Source: a virus. From it: 64,000 nucleotides of DNA. The stretch's first letter is position 1. Each line of letters starts with the position of its first letter. The position numbers were made by a program, and so were the translations under genes. The DNA lies in the IMG/VR virus record IMGVR_UViG_3300044613_002638, positions 1 to 64,000 of that record, one strand, 5' to 3'. Below are positions 26,325 through 35,538 of this stretch, piece after piece. The notes below the pieces were generated by a model. It was not told the DNA's origin. It searched no databases and saw only the letters and a program-made list of their open reading frames with translations.

Positions 26325-27815
26325 TTATGTTTTTCCTGGAGTCTGTGCAGTGGGTGAAATCGTCTTACCTGAATTCTTTTTTAGTTCTCCTGATTCTCTT
26401 TTCCAAGGTTCGTGTGTTGGAGCAAAAGGTGACAAACTATCAAAAGTTGCTGTAGATAATTTCCATAACTTTTCATTATTATCATATGTTACATTTGCTT
26501 GTTTATAAAATTCTAGTGATTGATTAGTCAATGGAGATGCTGGAGTTGATGTGTTTAAAAATATCTTTCTACCTTTTAGTATGATATCAGCTGAGGTCTT
26601 CATGCCAGCTGTTACAGATTCAAATAACAAACTAGTTGAACTTTTAACACCAATATTGCCTGCGTTTAAAGAATAATTGTTTAAAGCAGTAACCTGATAA
26701 CTTTCAGTTTGATTAAGAAAATATTTTTCAGCGTGCATTCTTATTGTATTTCCACTGTGTATATTGATATCTCTATCAGCATGAAAATTGATATCTTGCT
26801 GGGCTCGTACACTTACATTGCTATTGCTAAAAATATTAACACTACCATCAGGTGTCAATTCAATCCAGGTTGTTCCACGGCTGTTACTGATGTACATAAG
26901 GTCTTCTGTATCATGCATTAAGATTTGATGTCCACCACTGCTACGCAATCTTAATAATCTATTCTGACCGTAAACATCACCATCATCCATAACAAATGAA
27001 TGTCCACCTTTTCTTATAGGAAAGTTTTGCAACACGCTGACAGGTAACGATCCTTCTTGTAGAATTGTATCCAAATTAGGAAATTCTGCTAGATCAGGCA
27101 CTGTCCTTCCTGGTGTGCTAATTCCTACTACCTGACTAGGAGTTTCTCTCTGACTGCTACTAGAAATGGTACCCCTTACTGGGTCTTTATCTAAGCCTTG
27201 TTCAATTACGATATTAGCTTGATAGGTATGAACAACTTTAGGTAAATTAAAAAATTCTGGATTTTGTTCAACTGAAGAATTTTCTGATTTAAGTTCAGCT
27301 GTTGGTAAAAAGCTAGTACTGGTTATCCGTCCTGACCCAAAAAAAGGATCTTGATTGATTTTGTCTGTACCTGCAACATTACCATATGGTCTAGCTAGAC
27401 CAGGAACCATGTGTATGGTTGGAGTGTTAGGGACACATGCAAACCAAAACCCTTGGTTTGGATCGCCCATTATAAATGTAATCAACACTAAATTACCTAT
27501 GTCAGGAGGTACAGCCCAAAAACCATAGGTTTGTTGGGAAGCTGAAAAATTTTTAGAATCGTCGCTTGTAGATCCTAACGTGCTTCCTAAAAATGGACTA
27601 GCGTATCTAACAACATACCATTTATCTACATCTTCTTCATCTCCGCCAATGGCTGGTACCCATACTGCCAAACGGCCCAATCTTGCAGGATCTGCATTAT
27701 TTTTAATAACAGCAATGTACGGACCTGGATCTAATTTCACTCCAGAAGCGGCAAAGTAACTAGAAGAACCAGCCCAATCAGGCAGTTTACCTTGACTTGA
27801 TTTGTTTTGTGCCAT
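26325..27815 (-). CDS. 5: Baseplate hub/spike protein gp5-like without lysozyme domain, 496 aa
   Basis: T4 gp5 is the central spike with OB-fold, lysozyme and triple beta-helix domains. Here residues 30-135 form the OB-fold (YIAVIKNNADPARLGRLAVW, YGFWAVPPDIGNLVLITFI, GFWFACVPN). Residues about 290-430 show VgrG-like beta-helix repeats (IELTPDGSVNIFSNSNVSVR, DINFHADRDINIHSGN, YSLNAGNIGVKSSTSLLF). The section between (about 150-270) is disordered-looking and has no lysozyme Glu/Asp/Thr catalytic set that I can find. Stop and start overlap by one base with the 27815 gene. Hub assignment is solid; absence of the enzyme is an observation on sequence only. Confidence 0.8.
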   Translation of the reverse strand: MAQNKSSQGKLPDWAGSSSYFAASGVKLDPGPYIAVIKNNADPARLGRLAVWVPAIGGDEEDVDKWYVVRYASPFLGSTLGSTSDDSKNFSASQQTYGFWAVPPDIGNLVLITFIMGDPNQGFWFACVPNTPTIHMVPGLARPYGNVAGTDKINQDPFFGSGRITSTSFLPTAELKSENSSVEQNPEFFNLPKVVHTYQANIVIEQGLDKDPVRGTISSSSQRETPSQVVGISTPGRTVPDLAEFPNLDTILQEGSLPVSVLQNFPIRKGGHSFVMDDGDVYGQNRLLRLRSSGGHQILMHDTEDLMYISNSRGTTWIELTPDGSVNIFSNSNVSVRAQQDINFHADRDINIHSGNTIRMHAEKYFLNQTESYQVTALNNYSLNAGNIGVKSSTSLLFESVTAGMKTSADIILKGRKIFLNTSTPASPLTNQSLEFYKQANVTYDNNEKLWKLSTATFDSLSPFAPTHEPWKRESGELKKNSGKTISPTAQTPGKT

Positions 27816-30199
27816 TATAGTGTTCCTATTCCTGGTAATACAGTTGCCGAAGGTGTGATTGGACTTGCAAATATATTACGCTTGGCTTCTGCATCTTTAT
27901 CAACAGTTCCATTGGTTACTGATTTTGTTGATGTTCCTTGGTTTTGTGCTGATTTATTAGGAGGATCTAAAGCATCTGGAATTCTAATTAGATCTAGTGT
28001 TTGTGTGAATTGTCCTCGATTAAATTCGCTTTGCACGGTAAGGACTTTGTATATACCACTGAAAGTACCGTCAGTTTTTCTACCATTGCTAAGTGTGTCT
28101 TGTTTATTTACAATCCCTAAATTGTTATCTATATCAACAGCATTTTTAACATTAACTCTTACATAAACTTGTTCTGCATCAAATAATATTTGTCCATCCT
28201 CGGCAATTGGCTTCATCGAGTTGTTACCTAGTCTACTTGTAATAAACTTATTATATTCTTCAGGACTTCCTGCATTAATAAAAATGTCATCTTGTTTAAT
28301 GTAAGCAGGGTCACCAACAATTTGTAATTTGATATTAAGCCCATCACCGCGTTGTCTAGAGTAAAGACTGCCTTTCATGTCGCTAACAATTTGTTCTTCT
28401 GGACTAGTTGCTTTTGTTGTTCCTACTGCACTTTTATCTGATCCTGCAAAGGCTTTTACCACGGGCGGAATCGTGGCTGCAGGAGTCGTGTTAGAGTATT
28501 TTTGTTCGTTTTTATCAACATCACTTTCATCACTACCTGCGTCACTTGCTATGCGTTTTACCTGTTCGCCTTTAGTAGTAACTAGTGTATAAAAAGATGT
28601 ATCAAAATCTACATCCAATTTGATTATGTCTTGATTCAATCCTGTATACAAATAGTCATATGTTCGAACCACAGCATCAGCTACATTAGACGAATCAATT
28701 TTTGGAAAATTTGGGTGATAGGCATTGGCTGCGTTATATGGCAAAATATTATAAAGCACTGTTTTACTATAGGTGTTTGTAGAAGAATCAAAATCTTTCA
28801 GTGACACCGTGGGTAAGATTTTATACCATTTTAATTTTTTAGGTTCTTGTGTGTCGCCTGTCCGTTCTGATCCATTGGTATAATCACTATTGGCACTTGA
28901 TTCGTTTTGTTTTGACTTTTGTGTTTCTATTTGTTTTTTTATGTAGTCACTTCGTGTCATAATCATATCAATAACATCAATGATACTAGTTCCTGCATTT
29001 AACGTAATAGGTTGTTGTCTTTTGAAATTTGGATTAGGTTTATTATATCCAGTTGCAGTGTTCTGCATACTGACATTATCATTGGAGCTTTCGTTAGGAT
29101 TAACTATCAATGATTTACGCATTTCATCGTTAGGTATACTGAATGCAATTTTTGTAGGAGGAAACAAAGATAACTTTTTGTCTTTGGCGATGCTATCCAT
29201 ATAATTGTTGTAGGCTGCTGCTAAACTTTTTTCGTTAAAAATAACACCTTGCTTTAATGCTTCCCGTTGCCTTTCAACTTCCTCGGGCGTAGGTTTCTGA
29301 TTAGCAAAAATAATAGTATTGTTTTGAATCCATTTTTGCAATTCACTTTCTATTCTTTCTTCGTCGGCTTCGCTAATACCCTCAAAATCTTTAATTATAT
29401 CATCTGTACTACTAAAAAATTCTCCTACGGTACCAGCTTCGACTGTCATGGTCACTGGCAATGAAGCTGTAGTGGTATCGAATGCAGAATGATTATAAGG
29501 CATAGCTCTAACTGCATAAGTTGTTCCACTACCACTAGGTTTAATTTTCATTTCTATTAGTTTTATTGCTATTCTTTTTCTATCAATTACGTTATTACTA
29601 GTTAATTTTGAGGTATTTTCTTCAGTTGCGCTAGCCAACATATCAATTTGAAGCAGATATGGTTGTGACATATAATTTACAGAAGCATCGTCTGAAGTCT
29701 CACAGGCACTTAATAATCTATCTAATAGACTTAATCCATATGGTTCTGTAATTGTAAAAGTAATATCGACTGCGTTAGATGCTTTTGTTTTTGCATTTAA
29801 ACCAACAATTGTTTGTAAAGATAAATTGTCAATAAAAAAATCAGTTTGAAAATCAGGGTGCCTAAGAGTCTGATCATAATTAGCACTACCAGTTTGTGAT
29901 TCTTGTGAGACTAAAGTACTCATGGTAGTAGCATATCCTCCTGCACTACTAATTAACGAATACTTTGGTTGAAATGACCTGGGATTAATTGACAAACTGT
30001 TATAATCTTTAGATGTAAGGAAAAATAAAGTTATTCGATATGTGTAATTTGCATATTGATGTAATTTGTTTTCTAGAGAGGTGCCCGAAACTTCAACTTT
30101 ATAATCTGATGATTTTCCGGTTACACCAGATCCTATCAATGAGCTAGCGGAATTGGTTATACTGGCTACGTCAAAGTTTGCTTCTGATTTAATTGGCAT
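27815..30199 (-). CDS. Probable baseplate hub protein (gp27/gpD-like C-terminus), 794 aa
   Basis: Between gp53 and gp5. The N-terminal 250 residues are beta-rich (YTYRITLFFLTSKDYNSL, NAVDITFTITEPYGLSLLDR, YLLQIDMLASATEEN). A long charged helical part around 270-340 contains DEERIESELQKWIQNN. The C-terminal segment GIYKVLTVQSEFNRGQFTQT ending LDLIRIP has the form seen at the end of gp27/late-control-D hub domains, where a return strand precedes the OB-fold partner. Its next gene is gp5, the partner of gp27 in T4. The homology is inferred from pattern and gene order, not proven. Large for the family (T4 gp27 is 391 residues). Confidence 0.55.
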   Translation of the reverse strand: MPIKSEANFDVASITNSASSLIGSGVTGKSSDYKVEVSGTSLENKLHQYANYTYRITLFFLTSKDYNSLSINPRSFQPKYSLISSAGGYATTMSTLVSQESQTGSANYDQTLRHPDFQTDFFIDNLSLQTIVGLNAKTKASNAVDITFTITEPYGLSLLDRLLSACETSDDASVNYMSQPYLLQIDMLASATEENTSKLTSNNVIDRKRIAIKLIEMKIKPSGSGTTYAVRAMPYNHSAFDTTTASLPVTMTVEAGTVGEFFSSTDDIIKDFEGISEADEERIESELQKWIQNNTIIFANQKPTPEEVERQREALKQGVIFNEKSLAAAYNNYMDSIAKDKKLSLFPPTKIAFSIPNDEMRKSLIVNPNESSNDNVSMQNTATGYNKPNPNFKRQQPITLNAGTSIIDVIDMIMTRSDYIKKQIETQKSKQNESSANSDYTNGSERTGDTQEPKKLKWYKILPTVSLKDFDSSTNTYSKTVLYNILPYNAANAYHPNFPKIDSSNVADAVVRTYDYLYTGLNQDIIKLDVDFDTSFYTLVTTKGEQVKRIASDAGSDESDVDKNEQKYSNTTPAATIPPVVKAFAGSDKSAVGTTKATSPEEQIVSDMKGSLYSRQRGDGLNIKLQIVGDPAYIKQDDIFINAGSPEEYNKFITSRLGNNSMKPIAEDGQILFDAEQVYVRVNVKNAVDIDNNLGIVNKQDTLSNGRKTDGTFSGIYKVLTVQSEFNRGQFTQTLDLIRIPDALDPPNKSAQNQGTSTKSVTNGTVDKDAEAKRNIFASPITPSATVLPGIGTL

Positions 30200-30203
30200 T
30201 AAT

Positions 30204-30509
30204 TTATACTCCTAGATCCCTTTTTAAAGTATCTAATTTAGGAATATAAATTCGTGTTCCTGCTGCAAAATCTTGCACCGGATTAACTAATACATTTGGA
30301 TTCCGTTGTGCAAATACCCACCACAAAGAACTTGTTCCGTATAAATCTGCTGCTAACAAATCAGGTCTATATTCATACACACTGTCTATCTCATAAAGAA
30401 CATCATCTGCTAATTTTGTAATAGGTCGATTGACCATGACGTCTAAAAAATTTCCAAAAGTTTTAGTGCTAAAATAAGGACTAGAAGCAGAATATTGAAC
30501 CTTGGCCAT
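30204..30509 (-). CDS. 53: Baseplate wedge protein gp53-like, 101 aa
   Basis: T4 gp53 locks neighbouring wedges together and carries a LysM-like fold. Seen here: SPYFSTKTFGNFLDVMVNRP, YEYRPDLLAADLYGTSSLWW, VFAQRNPNVLVNPVQDFAAG and TRIYIPKLDTL. The D-L-Y-G-(T/S)-S-xLWW-VFA-RNPN-L-DP-DF-G-I-P pattern is the core of the family. It is shorter than T4 gp53 (196 residues), as in marine relatives. The start overlaps the stop of the upstream gene by one base, and the next gene follows after 4 bp. Confidence 0.8.
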   Translation of the reverse strand: MAKVQYSASSPYFSTKTFGNFLDVMVNRPITKLADDVLYEIDSVYEYRPDLLAADLYGTSSLWWVFAQRNPNVLVNPVQDFAAGTRIYIPKLDTLKRDLGV

Positions 30510-31525
30510 TATAAATACCCTCCGGGGAATGGATTACCTGAACCCACAATTAAACCACCTGCAGCAAATTTTTTGTAATCAAATTGTATGGCCTGACTTC
30601 TGCTCATAATTGGTTGTAGTGTTAAACTAAAAGTGCTCACAGTGGGAACTCGGTTAAACGCACTGTTTACACTTTGAGTGCTTATTTGGCTACCGGCATT
30701 AGTACCCGGAACTGAAGGTAAAGTAATTGATCCAAAGGCGCCAGTTAAAGTACTGCTTGTGGTTGTTGTACTTATTGACTGCGTTGTTGCAACTTCTAAA
30801 TAGTCAACGTCATCTGGCATGGTATGGGAAAAGCTTGTTACAACACAAGGCACGTGAGGTAAATAATGCTGACCATAACCATCAAGATAAACTATTGGCG
30901 GAGGACTGCCTTGGTAGTCAGCAGATATTCCGTAAAACATCTTAGTACAGGCTCTGAAAAAATATAAAGCAGCTAAAAAATATTGAGCTTCTGCTGCATT
31001 TTGTACTGTAAATGGTCCTGCTACATTTATGGATCCCACGGAGCTAGATTCATAAAAATATTGTGCATAATTAGAATGCGTTAATTGTTGAGTTTGATAA
31101 TTTGCAGAATGAGTAACTGTAACTGACGGTACGTATGGAAAAAGGAACCCATTGGTAGATTTTAACGGCGCCAACAATCCAGAACCTTCGGCTCCCCAAT
31201 ATAAAATTTTAGAATTAGGGTTTATGCTTATGCGGACTCGCCAATCATTACCCGAACTTTCGCTAGAACCAAATTGTACATTTGGACTTTGTAAAGAAGC
31301 TTTTGAAATTAATGACCCGCCTTGGGACAGGCCCGAAACTATTCGTCTTGCATCTGCGGGATCGGCACTTCCAGCTGATGTAGTTTGATTACCATTGTTA
31401 GGACTAAAATTTGAAAAAATTCCGCCATCTTTTGTTTTTCCAGCTTCGGCTATATTTTCAAAACTATTACCCTGTACAAATCTGCCATAGCCACCATTTG
31501 GGTTGCCGCCTGTAATTACCGCCAT
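30509..31525 (-). CDS. Tail tube/baseplate junction protein, gp48/gp54-like candidate, 338 aa
   Basis: First gene of the minus-strand baseplate operon. The N-terminal 80 residues are flexible (Gly/Asn/Ser-rich). The folded part has WRVRISINPNSKILYWGAEG, LFPYVPSVTVTHSANYQTQQ, LTHSNYAQYFYESSSVGSIN, EAQYFLAALYFFRACTKMFY and PPIVYLDGYGQHYLPHVPCV. This beta-sandwich pattern, tube-like with a conserved FFR-xTKMFY helix, is shared by marine T4-like phage virion proteins. Position before gp53 and gp5 suggests tube initiator or cap (T4 gp48/gp54). I am confident it is a virion protein, less so of the exact T4 counterpart. AGAGGAATTCC lies in front of the ATG. Confidence 0.6.
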   Translation of the reverse strand: MAVITGGNPNGGYGRFVQGNSFENIAEAGKTKDGGIFSNFSPNNGNQTTSAGSADPADARRIVSGLSQGGSLISKASLQSPNVQFGSSESSGNDWRVRISINPNSKILYWGAEGSGLLAPLKSTNGFLFPYVPSVTVTHSANYQTQQLTHSNYAQYFYESSSVGSINVAGPFTVQNAAEAQYFLAALYFFRACTKMFYGISADYQGSPPPIVYLDGYGQHYLPHVPCVVTSFSHTMPDDVDYLEVATTQSISTTTTSSTLTGAFGSITLPSVPGTNAGSQISTQSVNSAFNRVPTVSTFSLTLQPIMSRSQAIQFDYKKFAAGGLIVGSGNPFPGGYL

Positions 31526-31551
31526 ATAAGGAATTCCTCTTGCATTTTTAC

Positions 31552-31559
31552 TATTTATT
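31552..31559 (-). promoter_or_regulatory. Late promoter element AATAAATA for the baseplate operon
   Basis: The minus strand reads AATAAATAGTAAAAA, 26 bp upstream of the ATG at 31525. It lies in the 66-bp divergent gap shared with gp55. The element resembles the other NNTAAATA late sites of this window. Confidence 0.5.
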
Positions 31560-31591
31560 TGTTAAATTAACTACGTATTTTAAGGAACATA

Positions 31592-32476
31592 ATGAAATCT
31601 AACTATTTAAACAACCGAGATATTTTAAAAGAAATACATAAAAGTAAAAACACGTACTGTTCTTTTTTAACTCCAGAAGACGGTTTTTATGACATAATTT
31701 TACCTAGCGTAGACAAAATTAACAAAAAAAATATTAGCGAAGGTAAAAAATTAAGAGCAGAAAGACTTACTAGAGCAGCATTTGATGCTGCCCAAGCACT
31801 AAGCAGTACGAAGTTAAAACTAGATGATTTTTCTGTAAAACCTAATAAAATTGCACCTACAGATATAGTTTTCCGTATAATGACATGGGAACATATACCA
31901 ACAGATGTACAGAAACCAAAAAAAACTAAGTCTAAGGTAATTGAGGATGAAGATAATCCTATAACTGAGTACGATGACCGAGGTGACGAAATTGTTCCTG
32001 GAAAATTTGTTAAAGTGAATTTTCCTCCGTTTCAACATTATAAGGTAGACGAAAACGGAGTGCCATATTGTGTAGGTAAAAGTCACTGGCAAGGTGATTT
32101 GATTAAAGGAAAATTTAATCGCGAACACGGAACAATGACTAGAACACTAGCACACATGTTTATGAAGTTATGCGAACGGTACGCTACCAGATCAAACTGG
32201 CGCGGATACACCTACAACGACGAAATGCGTAGTCAAGCATTACTACAATTATCACAGATAGGATTACAATTTGATGAAAGTAAATCGCAGAACCCTTTCG
32301 CTTATTACACTGCCGCTATCACTAATAGTTTTACTAGGGTTCTTAATATCGAGAAGCGTAATCAGAACTTACGAGACGATATTCTCGAAATGAACGGACT
32401 CACACCAAGTTATACAAGACAGGGCATGGGTTCGTGGGGTGGCGGTGCTCCAACCGGCGATTATAATGACGATTAA
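31592..32476 (+). CDS. 55: Late-transcription sigma factor gp55-like, 294 aa
   Basis: T4 gp55 is the minimal sigma factor that directs RNA polymerase to TATAAATA late promoters. The C-terminal part (about residues 180-265) aligns by eye with T4 gp55: LAHMFMKLCERYATRSNWRG, YTYNDEMRSQALLQLSQIGL, QFDESKSQNPFAYYTAAITN and SFTRVLNIEKRNQNLRDD correspond to T4 segments around [20 protein letters not shown] and NFDETKYKNPHAYITQA. T4 gp55 is 185 residues; here an extra N-terminal region of about 160 residues with a KPKKTKSK and acidic stretch precedes it. AAGGAAC precedes the ATG. The stop overlaps the next gene's start by 11 bp. Confidence 0.85.
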   Translation: MKSNYLNNRDILKEIHKSKNTYCSFLTPEDGFYDIILPSVDKINKKNISEGKKLRAERLTRAAFDAAQALSSTKLKLDDFSVKPNKIAPTDIVFRIMTWEHIPTDVQKPKKTKSKVIEDEDNPITEYDDRGDEIVPGKFVKVNFPPFQHYKVDENGVPYCVGKSHWQGDLIKGKFNREHGTMTRTLAHMFMKLCERYATRSNWRGYTYNDEMRSQALLQLSQIGLQFDESKSQNPFAYYTAAITNSFTRVLNIEKRNQNLRDDILEMNGLTPSYTRQGMGSWGGGAPTGDYNDD

Positions 32477-33767
32477 CGTGTCTCGAGTAGTTTTTCCTAT
32501 TAGAACTCAACCTGCTTGTTTACTAAAATGGAATTGGAGCACTATATATTTTCAAAGCGGCACTACCGCTTCGTGTCATCGGACTCAAAAATACAGTATA
32601 GATCCTGATAACTTTAACGATTTTCATAATTTGCCCGATAAGGTAAACGCAAGAAAGCTGATGCTTGATGGTAAATGGCCTGGAGCTGGTTGCCAATATT
32701 GTAAAACAATAGAAGATGCAGGAGGTATAAGTGATAGAATTTTCCAAGTTCAACAACTATCAGATAGTCAATTGGTGCCACCGGAGCTGTATAGTGATAA
32801 TACCGCTGTTAACATATCTCCTACTATACTAGAAGTATACTTCAAAAATACGTGTAACATGGCCTGTGTTTATTGTGGACCACACTTTAGTAGCAGGTGG
32901 GAAGACGAAAATAGGAAATATGGTTCGCCGCATGATGAATCGGCTGACGCATTTAGTATAACAGTAAACCAGCAAAATGTTCACTATAAAAAAATGGTAA
33001 ATGATCTGTGGAATTTTTTAAAAATCAACAACAACGCCAAAAAAATACAAAGGTATCATATCTTGGGAGGCGAACCATTTCTATTAGAAGAACTTGATCA
33101 AAGTATAGCATTCTGGGCGCAGTATGGTCACCCAGATTTACAATTTAGCATTGTCAGTAATCTAAATATACCACACACGCTATTTCAAAAATATCTTAAA
33201 AAATTTGAACTATTGGCAGATAAAAAAAAGATATGGCGTTTGCAACTCACTGCTAGTTTAGATTGTTGGGGCGATGAACAAGAATATATACGATATGGTT
33301 TAGACTTGGGTTTATGGAAAAAAAACTTTAACCTATTGTTAAACAAGCCATGGATTTATCCATCTATTAACAGTGCCATATCAGCACTTTCAATAAAATC
33401 GTTGCCACAACTTGTTGAACAAATTAACATTTGGAATTTAAATCAACAAGATGTAGTAGAAGAATTTAGGAGTTATTCTAACCAAATACTTCATAGTTTT
33501 AATACAACTAATGCTGTAGATGAGGTATACATTTTTTCTGGTGATGTTTTTAAAAAAGATTTTGATGCAGTTATTGCTGCAATGCCTGAAGAAACCGATA
33601 CACAAATTGGGCAAAAACAAATGATGGCTGGTATGGCATCAAAAAGCAGTCAATGTAAAAATAACATTGAAAAAATTAAAAATCTTAAAAACTATCTAAC
33701 CAAGTTAGATCAAAGACGTGGTACAAATTGGCAAATAACTTTTCCATGGTTAAAAAAAATAAATTAA
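32466..33767 (+). CDS. Radical SAM protein (twitch-type), 433 aa
   Basis: Carries the radical SAM iron-sulfur motif C-x3-C-x2-C as CNMACVYC (Cys about 130, 134, 137), preceded by ILEVYFKNT and followed by GPHFSSRWEDENRKYG, the signature of phage twitch-domain radical SAM proteins. A second Cys pair lies upstream (GAGCQYCKTIEDAGGISDR). HILGGEPFLLEE is the GGEP-type SAM-binding motif, and LQLTASLDCWG is a later core strand. I chose the ATG at 32466 (MTINVSRVVFPI), which overlaps the gp55 stop, over a GTG 27 bp upstream. Substrate unknown; no peptide precursor was seen nearby. Confidence 0.75.
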   Translation: MTINVSRVVFPIRTQPACLLKWNWSTIYFQSGTTASCHRTQKYSIDPDNFNDFHNLPDKVNARKLMLDGKWPGAGCQYCKTIEDAGGISDRIFQVQQLSDSQLVPPELYSDNTAVNISPTILEVYFKNTCNMACVYCGPHFSSRWEDENRKYGSPHDESADAFSITVNQQNVHYKKMVNDLWNFLKINNNAKKIQRYHILGGEPFLLEELDQSIAFWAQYGHPDLQFSIVSNLNIPHTLFQKYLKKFELLADKKKIWRLQLTASLDCWGDEQEYIRYGLDLGLWKKNFNLLLNKPWIYPSINSAISALSIKSLPQLVEQINIWNLNQQDVVEEFRSYSNQILHSFNTTNAVDEVYIFSGDVFKKDFDAVIAAMPEETDTQIGQKQMMAGMASKSSQCKNNIEKIKNLKNYLTKLDQRRGTNWQITFPWLKKIN

Positions 33768-33804
33768 TCATGTTTTTATTATCAATCAATTTGATTTCGT
33801 ATAT

Positions 33805-33810
33805 TATAAT
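33805..33810 (+). promoter_or_regulatory. Possible -10 box before gp47
   Basis: TATAAT lies 16 bp upstream of the gp47 ATG in the AT-rich 59-bp gap after the radical SAM gene. No convincing -35 hexamer is present at 16-18 bp, so a host-type or middle promoter is only tentative. Confidence 0.3.
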
Positions 33811-33826
33811 AATGTAAAATAGTAAA

Positions 33827-34846
33827 ATGTCTAACTTATTCAAACGAGCAGCAGTCTGTACAGATATACACTTTGGTTTAAAAAGCAATAGTCAAACACA
33901 TAACGAAGATTGTTTAAATTTTATCAAATGGTTTACTACTAAAGCACGGGAGGAAGGATGTGAAACAGCGTTTTTTCTTGGAGATTGGCATAACAATCGT
34001 GCTAGTATCAATATTGTCACTCTTAACTATAGTCTCCGTGCTTTGGAACATCTCAACGACAACTTCGATCGTGTGTATTTTATTCCTGGCAATCACGACT
34101 TATACTATCGCGACAAGCGGGATGTTCAAAGTGTTGAATGGGCTAAACATCTTCCGAATGTGGTCATTTGTAATGATTGGCTACACCACGGTGATGTTAT
34201 TGTGGCCCCTTGGTTGGTAGGTGAAGACTACAAACGTATCCCTAAACTGAGTGCCAAGTACATGTTTGGGCATTTTGAATTGCCTACATTCTATATGAAT
34301 GCCATGGTACAGATGCCCGACCATGGCGATGTAAAACGTGAAGACTTTACAGGCATCGAACATGTGTTTACTGGACATTTTCACAAACGCCAAACACAAA
34401 AAAATATTACATACATTGGCAACTGTTTTCCACACAACTATGCAGACAATCACGACGATGAGCGAGGCATGATGATACTAGAATGGGGACAAGAACCTGA
34501 GTATCATGCCTGGCCCGATCAACCTAGATATCGTGTATATCAACTAAGTGATGTTTTAACTAACACTGATTCATTGTTGCACAAAGGCATGCATGTACGT
34601 GTTAACCTCGATGTTGATATCAGTTACGAAGAAGCTACGTTTATTAAGGAAACTTTTGTAAACACTTACAATCTCAGAGAAATTACACTAATTCCTCAAA
34701 AGACAGTAAGCGAAGATATTAACTATGATATTACTGGTAACATTATGTTTGAAAGTGTTGACACTATTGTAACCAATCAACTTACAAATATTCAAAGTGA
34801 GCAGTATAATAAAACACTGTTACTCGACATCTATAGAAATTTATGA
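33827..34846 (+). CDS. 47: Recombination nuclease subunit gp47 (SbcD/Mre11-like), 339 aa
   Basis: Calcineurin-like phosphoesterase that with gp46 resects DNA ends for recombination-dependent replication and host DNA breakdown. Metal-binding motifs appear in order: CTDIHFG, FLGDWHNNR, FIPGNHDLYY, YMFGHFELP and VFTGHFHKRQ, followed by ITYIGNCFPHNYADNHDDERG. Length equals T4 gp47 (339 residues). The ATG follows gp55/radical SAM after 59 bp, and the stop overlaps the start of the methyltransferase gene (ATGA). Unlike T4, a foreign gene separates it from gp46. Confidence 0.92.
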   Translation: MSNLFKRAAVCTDIHFGLKSNSQTHNEDCLNFIKWFTTKAREEGCETAFFLGDWHNNRASINIVTLNYSLRALEHLNDNFDRVYFIPGNHDLYYRDKRDVQSVEWAKHLPNVVICNDWLHHGDVIVAPWLVGEDYKRIPKLSAKYMFGHFELPTFYMNAMVQMPDHGDVKREDFTGIEHVFTGHFHKRQTQKNITYIGNCFPHNYADNHDDERGMMILEWGQEPEYHAWPDQPRYRVYQLSDVLTNTDSLLHKGMHVRVNLDVDISYEEATFIKETFVNTYNLREITLIPQKTVSEDINYDITGNIMFESVDTIVTNQLTNIQSEQYNKTLLLDIYRNL

Positions 34847-35538
34847 AATTTAGACACACTAAGTTTTGGCAGAACTACGAAAAATTTGACAAAATAGTTG
34901 GTAATTCTTCAATGAGATGCACAATAGATGCTATCATTTATTGGAAACTGTTTCAACATTTTACGTTTAATAAAATTTTAGAGATTGGCGTTTACCAAGG
35001 ACTAACATCTGGTCTGATGCTTGAGAGTAGTAATGCAAATCTGATTGGTGTTGATCATTATTTAAAACTGGATGTATTTAATTCTGTTTTTAAAGATTCT
35101 GCTGATCGGGCCACATTTATAAGTAGTACAAGTCAAGACTTTAGTACTACAGAAACATTTGATTTTATATTAATTGATGGAGACCATGCCGTTGATATAG
35201 CCTATCAAGACATAGTAAAATTTACACCTCTTCTATCTCGAACAGGTATTTTAGCAATAGATGACTACAACGAGGTACTAGTGCCAAAAACTGTACACAA
35301 ACTTCGCTCGTTAGGATTAGTTCCAATGATTCAAGCCGAGCAAACAGAATTTTGGCATTACCCAGATCAAGATCGATCAGCATTTTTAGATAATTTGTTG
35401 GTTGATAAAATCAGTCAACTTATTTTATTATACAACATTGATTTACATCATTGCACTGTACTAAAAGCTAAAACAGTTAAGGCATTCACCGACAATATAG
35501 AGTTATTTGACAGAGCGTTGGAACTATACGATGTTTAA
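34843..35538 (+). CDS. Class I SAM-dependent methyltransferase-like protein, 231 aa
   Basis: Rossmann-type methyltransferase pattern. Motif I is KILEIGVYQGLTSGLML (E-x-G-x-x-x-G), the acidic end of strand 2 is LIGVDHY, and motif IV is TFDFILIDGDHAVDIAYQDI. Then comes ILAIDDYNE, as in the class-24 or cephalosporin-hydroxylase-like small-molecule group. No target-recognition domain or DNA methylase motif (DPPY, PC) is visible, so DNA methylation is not indicated. It lies inside the gp47-gp46 pair and overlaps both, which suggests coordinated middle-time expression. Substrate unknown; sugar or small-molecule modification is a guess. Confidence 0.65.
   Translation: MKFRHTKFWQNYEKFDKIVGNSSMRCTIDAIIYWKLFQHFTFNKILEIGVYQGLTSGLMLESSNANLIGVDHYLKLDVFNSVFKDSADRATFISSTSQDFSTTETFDFILIDGDHAVDIAYQDIVKFTPLLSRTGILAIDDYNEVLVPKTVHKLRSLGLVPMIQAEQTEFWHYPDQDRSAFLDNLLVDKISQLILLYNIDLHHCTVLKAKTVKAFTDNIELFDRALELYDV

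Noticed and set aside
32439-32465. Upstream GTG start for the first radical SAM gene
   Set aside because: The ATG at 32466 gives the usual overlap with the gp55 stop and starts at the conserved part; the extra nine residues have no support.
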